A stretch of DNA of 18,549 bases from DATMFV01 sp964651005 (GTDB taxonomy: Bacteria; Verrucomicrobiota; Verrucomicrobiia; Chthoniobacterales; Chthoniobacteraceae). Positions 13,811 through 18,549 of this stretch are shown here, one piece after another. Within the stretch, counting starts at the first letter, position 1; every line of letters starts with the position of its first letter. Position numbers and translations under genes: made by a program. The DNA is taken from assembly GCA_964651005.1 (NCBI GenBank), contig CAZYVL010000046.1, positions 1 to 18,549 on the forward strand, read 5' to 3'. The notes under the pieces were generated by a model. The model searched no databases and had not been told where the DNA came from. It was given only the letters and a program-made list of their open reading frames with translations.

Positions 13811-14662
13811 ATGAGCATCCAACACAAATACGACTTCGCCGTCGTTCTCAGCGTCAAAAACGCCAACCCCAATGGCGACCCCCTGAACGGAAACCGCCCG
13901 CGCACGAACTATGAGGGCCTGGGCGAGATTTCCGATGTTTGCATCAAGCGCAAAGTCCGCAACCGCCTGATGCAGATGGGAGAGGCGATCCTCATCCAGT
14001 CTGACGACAACAAATCGGACGATTGCAACAGCATCAAGGCACGCATCGACGCCTCGGGGTTAAAGACCGATGACAAAGCCTTCAAGAGCAAGGCTTGCGC
14101 GCAGTGGTTTGATGTCCGCGCCTTTGGCCAGATTTTTCCCTTCAAGGGAAAAGCCAAGGGAGATGGCGTCTCCATCCCGGTGCGCGGCCCCGTCTCGGTC
14201 CATCCCGCCTTCAGCCTGGAAGCCGTAGCCGTGACCAGCACCCAGATTACCAAAAGCACGAACCTTGAAGAAACCGACAAGGGCAAGCGGGGCGCGGACA
14301 CAATGGGGATGAAACACCGCGTGGACCGGGGAATCTACGTCTTCTACGGCAGCATCAACGCACAGCTTGCCTCCGACACGACGGGCACCGGCTTCAGCGA
14401 CAGCGACGCGCTCAAGATCAAGGAAGCGCTCCGCACCTTGTTTGAAAACGACGCCTCCTCCGCCCGGCCCGAGGGGAGCATGGCGGTCGAGAAAGTCATC
14501 TGGTGGCGGCACAGCAGCCCCTCCGGGGATCTCTCCTCCGCCAAGGTGCACCGCAGCATTACGGTCGATCCCCGGAGCGGGCAGGTGGAAATCACTCCGC
14601 TGACGTTTTCCCAGGGAGGCAGCGAATGCCGCCTGGAACCGGAAGTCATCGACGGGTTTTAG
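13811..14662 (+). CDS. cas7c: Type I-C Cascade backbone protein Cas7c (Csd2)
   Basis: Cas7c polymerises along the crRNA spacer to form the helical backbone of Cascade. The 283-residue product has the Csd2 length and the near-invariant N-terminal motif KNANPNGDPLNGNRPRTN (about 16-33). Further family segments are ISDVCIKRKVRNRL, WFDVRAFGQIFPFKG, IPVRGPVSVHPAFSL and GMKHRVDRGIYVFYGS. ATG 13811 follows a CA-rich, Shine-Dalgarno-free leader; a TTG four codons upstream (13799) is in frame but would extend beyond the conserved N-terminus. It follows cas8c by 48 bp. A hairpin covers its stop codon and a T6 run lies just before cas4. Confidence 0.96.
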   Translation: MSIQHKYDFAVVLSVKNANPNGDPLNGNRPRTNYEGLGEISDVCIKRKVRNRLMQMGEAILIQSDDNKSDDCNSIKARIDASGLKTDDKAFKSKACAQWFDVRAFGQIFPFKGKAKGDGVSIPVRGPVSVHPAFSLEAVAVTSTQITKSTNLEETDKGKRGADTMGMKHRVDRGIYVFYGSINAQLASDTTGTGFSDSDALKIKEALRTLFENDASSARPEGSMAVEKVIWWRHSSPSGDLSSAKVHRSITVDPRSGQVEITPLTFSQGGSECRLEPEVIDGF

Positions 14663-14687
14663 ACCCGCCTTGTCGCCGGGCTTTTTT
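14653..14687 (+). promoter_or_regulatory. Possible attenuator between cas7c and cas4
   Basis: CGGGT (14653-14657) can pair with ACCCG (14663-14667). Alternatively CCCG (14664-14667) can pair with CGGG (14677-14680), followed by CTTTTTT. The second stem is only 4 bp, so termination would be weak. The T-run ends 1 nt before the cas4 GTG. Confidence 0.25.
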
Positions 14688-14688
14688 C

Positions 14689-15297
14689 GTGAGCGAGCTT
14701 TACCCCATTTCCGCTCTCCAGCACCTGCTCTACTGCGAACGGCAATGCGCCCTGATTCACCTGGATCGTGAATGGAGCGAGAACCGTTTTACCGCGGAAG
14801 GGCAGGTGCTGCACGAAAAGGCCCATGGCGGCTCTACGGAAGCGCGCCCGGGAGTGCGGATCACCCGAAGCCTGAGCGTCATCACGCACCGGCTGAAGCT
14901 GATCGGGCAGTGCGACATCGTTGAATTTTACAAAAACGGCGACGTCCTTCCCGTGGAGTACAAGCGGGGAAAGCCCAAGCAACACCGCGCGGACGAAGTG
15001 CAGCTCTGCGCCCAGGCCATCGCCCTCGAAGAGATGCTCCAGATCCACATCCCCGCCGGGCACCTTTACTATGGGGAGAAGCGGCGCCGAACCGTCATCG
15101 CGCTGGATGAGACCCTCCGCGCCCTGACGGAAGAAACCGCCGCCCGCCTGCACGCTCTTTTTAAGCAAACGCGCCTCCCCTCCGCCAGCTACTCCCCCGC
15201 GCTCTGCAATGCCTGTTCGCTGATCGAGATTTGTCAGCCCCGCATTCAGCGATCCGCCAGCCGCTGGTTTCTCAAAAACGTGATGGAAGAATCGTGA
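14689..15297 (+). CDS. cas4: CRISPR-associated exonuclease Cas4 (type I-C)
   Basis: Cas4 is a RecB-family Fe-S nuclease that selects and trims PAM-containing prespacers and fixes their orientation before Cas1-Cas2 integration. From GTG 14689 it has 202 residues and the usual N-terminus SELYPISALQHLLYCERQCALIHL. The nuclease residues are His42, Asp76 (GQCDIVEF), and Glu90 and Lys92 (PVEYKRGK). The iron-sulfur cluster cysteines are one of the N-terminal pair Cys16/Cys20 plus Cys173, Cys176 and Cys182 near the C-terminus. An in-frame extension into cas7c lacks similarity to the family, so GTG 14689, 26 nt after the cas7c stop, is preferred. Its stop overlaps the cas1 start (GTGA, 15294-15297). 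Confidence 0.95.
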   Translation: MSELYPISALQHLLYCERQCALIHLDREWSENRFTAEGQVLHEKAHGGSTEARPGVRITRSLSVITHRLKLIGQCDIVEFYKNGDVLPVEYKRGKPKQHRADEVQLCAQAIALEEMLQIHIPAGHLYYGEKRRRTVIALDETLRALTEETAARLHALFKQTRLPSASYSPALCNACSLIEICQPRIQRSASRWFLKNVMEES

Positions 15298-16322
15298 AAG
15301 AGCACCTCAATACCCTTTATATCACCCTCGAAGGCACCTTCCTGCGAAAGGATGGAGCAGCCGTCGAAGTTCGGCATGAAGGAGAGACCAAGCTGCGTGT
15401 GCCGCTTCATAACCTCGAAGGGATCGTCTGCTTTGGGTGGGACACGACCGCCTCTGCCGCTTTGATGGCCGCCTGCGCGGAAGCCAACGTCGCCCTCTCC
15501 TTTCACACTCCGCATGGCAAATTCCTGGCCTCCACGCACGGATGCGTCTCGGGCAATATTCTTCTCCGGCGGCAACAGCATCGGATTGCCGACAACGAAG
15601 AGCAGAGCGCGGCCATCGCCGCCCACTTGATCGCCGCCAAAATTGCCAACTGCCGGACTGTCCTCCAGCGCGCCAGCCGGGATCGGCCGGATGCGGCCTC
15701 TCCGCTGGAGCAACCCATCGCGGCCCTCAATATCCGCAAAAGGCTCGCCCTGCAAACGCGGCAGCTGGGCACCCTCCGCGGCATCGAAGGCGATGCGGCT
15801 GCCATTTACTTTGAAACGTTCCCTTGTCTGCTGAGCCCTTCGGCCCCCGGCATCTTTCTCAAGGGCAGAACCCGGCGGCCGCCGCTGGACCCCGTTAACG
15901 CGCTCCTCTCCTTCCTCTACACTTTGCTCATGCACGACTGCCGATCCGCGCTGGAAAGCTGCGGTCTGGATCCCCAGTGCGGCTTCCTCCACAGGGATCG
16001 CCCTGGTCGGCCATCCCTGGCGTTGGACTTGATGGAACAATTCCGCCCCCAATTCACGGATCGGCTGGCTTTGAGCCTTTTCAACCGTCGGCAACTTGGC
16101 ATCGACGACTTCCGGCGGGAAGAATCCGGCGGCGTTTTCCTCAAGGAAGAGGCGCGCAAAACGGTTTTGACGGCATGGCAGGAACGAAAGCAGGAGGTCA
16201 TCACCCATCCGTTTCTGGAGGAAAAGACAACGGCGGGACTTTTGCCCCACCTCCAGGCGCGCCTGCTTGCCCGGCATATCCGGGGGGATCTCGACGCCTA
16301 TCCCGCCTTTCTCTTTCGGTAG
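15294..16322 (+). CDS. cas1: CRISPR-associated integrase Cas1 (type I-C)
   Basis: Cas1 is the metal-dependent integrase that, with Cas2, inserts new spacers at the leader end of the array. From GTG 15294 the product has 342 residues and the I-C-type N-terminus KEHLNTLYITLEGTFLRKDG. The catalytic acidic and His residues are present: Glu165 in LRGIEGDAAAIYF, His233 in FLHRDRPGRPSLALDL, and Asp245 with Glu248 in LDLMEQFRP. A longer frame beginning at 15231 overlaps cas4 and adds 21 unrelated residues, so GTG 15294 is preferred, with a 4-nt overlap that implies coupling to cas4. The TAG stop lies in the 3-nt loop of a 7-bp hairpin. Confidence 0.96.
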   Translation: MKEHLNTLYITLEGTFLRKDGAAVEVRHEGETKLRVPLHNLEGIVCFGWDTTASAALMAACAEANVALSFHTPHGKFLASTHGCVSGNILLRRQQHRIADNEEQSAAIAAHLIAAKIANCRTVLQRASRDRPDAASPLEQPIAALNIRKRLALQTRQLGTLRGIEGDAAAIYFETFPCLLSPSAPGIFLKGRTRRPPLDPVNALLSFLYTLLMHDCRSALESCGLDPQCGFLHRDRPGRPSLALDLMEQFRPQFTDRLALSLFNRRQLGIDDFRREESGGVFLKEEARKTVLTAWQERKQEVITHPFLEEKTTAGLLPHLQARLLARHIRGDLDAYPAFLFR

Positions 16323-16329
16323 CCGAAAG
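16313..16329 (+). other. Hairpin with the cas1 stop codon in its loop
   Basis: CTTTCGG (16313-16319) and CCGAAAG (16323-16329) form a 7-bp stem whose loop is exactly the cas1 TAG. No T-run follows, so it is not a terminator. It may mark an mRNA processing or stability site between cas1 and cas2, or be chance. Confidence 0.4.
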
Positions 16330-16349
16330 GGCCCCAGATATTTCAGTTT

Positions 16350-16640
16350 ATGGTTATCCTCGTCACCTATGATGTTTCCACCGCCTCGGAAGGGGGGAGC
16401 CGCCGGTTGAGGCAAGTGGCCAAGGCCTGTTTGGATTATGGCCAACGGGTGCAAAACTCCGTTTTCGAATGCAAGCTGGAGCATGACGATTTTGTTTTCC
16501 TAAGGAAAAAACTATTGGACATCATCAATATCGACTTCGACTCCATTCGGTTTTATCATCTCGGGAAGGAATGGAAGCGCAGGGTGGAGCATTATGGGGC
16601 CAAACCGGGCCTTGATCTCGAAGGCCCGCTGATCGTCTGA
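16350..16640 (+). CDS. cas2: CRISPR-associated protein Cas2
   Basis: Cas2 dimers bridge two Cas1 dimers in the spacer-integration complex. The 96-residue product is standard length, has the ferredoxin-like fold pattern, and carries the conserved Asp8 in the first strand (MVILVTYDVST). The helix RRLRQVAKACLDYGQRVQNSVFECKLE and the ending DLEGPLIV are typical of Cas2 proteins from type I-C loci. ATG 16350 lies 27 nt after the cas1 stop and lacks a Shine-Dalgarno sequence. It is the last cas gene; the CRISPR leader begins directly after its TGA. Confidence 0.96.
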   Translation: MVILVTYDVSTASEGGSRRLRQVAKACLDYGQRVQNSVFECKLEHDDFVFLRKKLLDIINIDFDSIRFYHLGKEWKRRVEHYGAKPGLDLEGPLIV

Positions 16641-16850
16641 TCTTTCTTTCTCAAACGCCCCCATTTGAGGGGAGCGCGAACCCACAGCGGCCAGCTTCCA
16701 CAGGGAAGGTTCGCGCAAGCCGTAAGTGACTGCGGCTGAGGCTCTTTGACATTTTAATCCCCGCCGACATCTACGGCCATCCACTCCCATCGAAGGGTTC
16801 GCGCAAAATGCCATTTGAGTCCAATGCCTTAAATGGTTTACGATGAACCC
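16641..16850 (+). promoter_or_regulatory. CRISPR leader
   Basis: These 210 non-coding bp between cas2 and the first repeat occupy the leader position, the site where new spacers enter. They contain repeated short motifs. CCATTTGAG occurs at 16661-16669 and 16811-16819. GGTTCGCGC occurs at 16708-16716 and 16796-16804, and as its inverse complement at 16674-16682. A TTGACA at 16746-16751 lacks a good -10. TTGAGT (16815-16820), an 18-nt spacer and TACGAT (16839-16844) form the best promoter, which would start transcription at the edge of repeat 1. Confidence 0.75.
16815..16844 (+). promoter_or_regulatory. Candidate array promoter
   Basis: TTGAGT (-35), 18 nt, TACGAT (-10). The predicted start is about 16851, the first base of repeat 1. 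The -35 overlaps the second CCATTTGAG copy of the leader. Confidence 0.4.
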
Positions 16851-18549
16851 GTCGCACCCCGCGTGGGTGCGTGGATTGAAACCGTGCCCGGTACGCACAG
16901 GCGCGGGAAGAGCAGGTCGCACCCCGCGTGGGTGCGTGGATTGAAACGCACGAGCCTCCGAAAGCAACGTCTGAAACTCCTTGTCGCACCCCGCGTGGGT
17001 GCGTGGATTGAAACATCCGTCGATGCTTGGAAGAAATAACCGCGATGAGTCGCACCCCGCGTGGGTGCGTGGATTGAAACCGCGCTCGTGGACGATCTCC
17101 GTGCCGCGCGGAGAGTCGCACCCCGCGTGGGTGCGTGGATTGAAACGCCGTTGGCTGGCACTCTCGGTCTCGTCATGAAGTCGCACCCCGCGTGGGTGCG
17201 TGGATTGAAACCGTAAATTGGGCCGCTCTGCGTACCGCAGCAGGGTCGCACCCCGCGTGGGTGCGTGGATTGAAACGGCCAGTCGTCCTACGGCGGCGAC
17301 AAACACGCTGGTCGCACCCCGCGTGGGTGCGTGGATTGAAACGAGTCCCACCGTCGGCAGCCTGATTTACAAGGACGTCGCACCCCGCGTGGGTGCGTGG
17401 ATTGAAACGGAATTTTGAAAACAATTTCACGGACGAATCCCGTCGCACCCCGCGTGGGTGCGTGGATTGAAACTTGCTCTCGGCAAGATCAATGATCGGC
17501 CGTGCCTGTCGCACCCCGCGTGGGTGCGTGGATTGAAACCAATTTTACCCGGGAGACTGGATGAAAGATCCAGGTCGCACCCCGCGTGGGTGCGTGGATT
17601 GAAACAGGCGCTCTACACCAAGCTCGCCTCCAAGCTCGCGTCGCACCCCGCGTGGGTGCGTGGATTGAAACTCAGAACTCGGGCGACATACTGGCGATTC
17701 GCCCAGTCGCACCCCGCGTGGGTGCGTGGATTGAAACCGCGCCAGAGAACAGGTTGCCTCCACGCTGATCCTGTCGCACCCCGCGTGGGTGCGTGGATTG
17801 AAACCGGTAGACCTTGGCGTAAGCCTCGGTGGCGCTCAGTCGCACCCCGCGTGGGTGCGTGGATTGAAACCCGATGACGCGAAGAGGGTCGCTCGTGCCG
17901 TTGAGTCGCACCCCGCGTGGGTGCGTGGATTGAAACTACACGCAGACCCGGGATGAGGTTTTGCAGGCCGGTCGCACCCCGCGTGGGTGCGTGGATTGAA
18001 ACAGCACAACGGTCGCGTACTCGGTGGCCGGAGAGAGTCGCACCCCGCGTGGGTGCGTGGATTGAAACGGCTCGTAGCGCATTAGGCCCGAGAGCAGCGC
18101 GTCGCACCCCGCGTGGGTGCGTGGATTGAAACTCTGTTCCCGGAAGCCGAGCCGCCGGGCCTCCCGGGGTCGCACCCCGCGTGGGTGCGTGGATTGAAAC
18201 AATGCTGTGAGAGTACGCCGAGAAGCCCGTACCCGTCGCACCCCGCGTGGGTGCGTGGATTGAAACTCGGCGTCCCCATGATCGCGATCCTGATCCTTGC
18301 GTCGCACCCCGCGTGGGTGCGTGGATTGAAACTTGTTGGCGGACAGGAAACTCTCTCGGGCCGCGGTCGCACCCCGCGTGGGTGCGTGGATTGAAACGGT
18401 TCGTAGCTGCGCGCGATGTAAATCTCTCGAGTCGCACCCCGCGTGGGTGCGTGGATTGAAACCTGGAAATGATCGGGCCACGCCGCGCCGCCGCCAGGTC
18501 GCACCCCGCGTGGGTGCGTGGATTGAAACGTCGGCCAGGAATGCGTGAT
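16851..18549 (+). CRISPR. Type I-C CRISPR array: 26 repeats, 25 full spacers, open at window end
   Basis: The repeat is 32 bp. It starts GTCGCACCCC, has GCGTGGGTGC in the middle and ends GTGGATTGAAAC, the typical I-C repeat type. All 26 visible copies read identically. Inside each, CGCACCC and GGGTGCG form a 7-bp stem with loop CGCGT, leaving an 11-nt 3' tail that matches the 5' handle Cas5c leaves on crRNAs. Repeats start at 16851, 16916, 16983, 17049, 17115, 17180, 17245, 17311, 17377, 17442, 17508, 17574, 17640, 17706, 17773, 17839, 17905, 17971, 18037, 18101, 18169, 18235, 18301, 18366, 18431 and 18498. Spacers are 32-36 bp, mostly 34, and none repeats. The last spacer (18530-) runs off the edge, so the array is longer. 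Confidence 0.99.

Noticed and set aside
15231..15293. Longer cas1 start
   Set aside because: The extra 21 residues overlap cas4 and do not resemble Cas1. GTG 15294 gives the canonical N-terminus and a 4-nt coupled overlap.
8742..16640. A previously undescribed defence system in the cas region
   Set aside because: Every gene is accounted for by the standard type I-C set in its usual order, and no extra gene is inserted.
16746..16775. TTGACA in the leader as the array promoter
   Set aside because: The -35 is perfect, but the bases 17-18 nt downstream (ATCTAC/TCTACG) are a poor -10. The pair at 16815-16844 is better placed and balanced.
16512..18504. Open frames through the CRISPR array with SHPAWVRGLK, VAPRVGAWIET or FNPRTHAGCD repeats
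   Set aside because: These are translations of the 32-bp CRISPR repeat in different frames. They are not a repeat protein.

Overview
The window is GC-rich bacterial chromosome with four 100-N scaffold gaps (1079-1178, 6147-6246, 7889-7988, 12902-13001). Ribosomal protein S4 belongs to the type without zinc cysteines. Most starts lack a Shine-Dalgarno sequence, and 9-bp GC-rich tandem repeats sit between genes. Together with the gene content this suggests a Gram-negative of the PVC group, possibly Verrucomicrobiota. That is an impression from the sequence, not a proven assignment.

Layout. (1) 1-993: the 3' end of rpsK (S11) and all of rpsD (S4), closed by a strong intrinsic terminator. rpoA does not follow directly. 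(2) 1025-5365: a type IV pilus block with pilT, a second PilT/PilU-type ATPase and a small degenerate receiver-like protein on the + strand, converging on a prepilin peptidase on the - strand. (3) 5479-7688: a PlsC-type acyltransferase and mnmE, with a gap between them. (4) 7689-8452: a compact RNA region. It holds a candidate stand-alone non-coding transcript (promoter near 7760, hairpins, 16-bp terminator at 8075-8118, interrupted by a gap) and an initiator tRNA-Met with its own promoter and terminator. (5) 8742-18549: a type I-C CRISPR-Cas locus in the order cas3-cas5c-cas8c(gap)-cas7c-cas4-cas1-cas2, then a leader of about 210 bp and an array of at least 26 identical 32-bp repeats running off the window end.

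How the genes work together. PilT and its paralogue would power pilus retraction, and the prepilin peptidase processes the pilins. In the CRISPR locus, Cas4-Cas1-Cas2 acquire spacers at the leader end and Cas5c cuts the pre-crRNA. Cas5c, Cas8c, Cas7c and probably an internally translated Cas11c form Cascade, and Cas3 degrades the target. All cas genes are intact apart from the scaffold gap in cas8c, and the repeats are uniform, so the system looks functional.

I found no wholly unknown multi-gene system. The best leads are the unidentified RNA unit at 7760-8118, the A29:U41 variant of the initiator tRNA, the internal Cas11c start in cas8c behind an almost G-free stretch, the degenerate receiver linked to two retraction ATPases, and the widespread lack of Shine-Dalgarno sequences.
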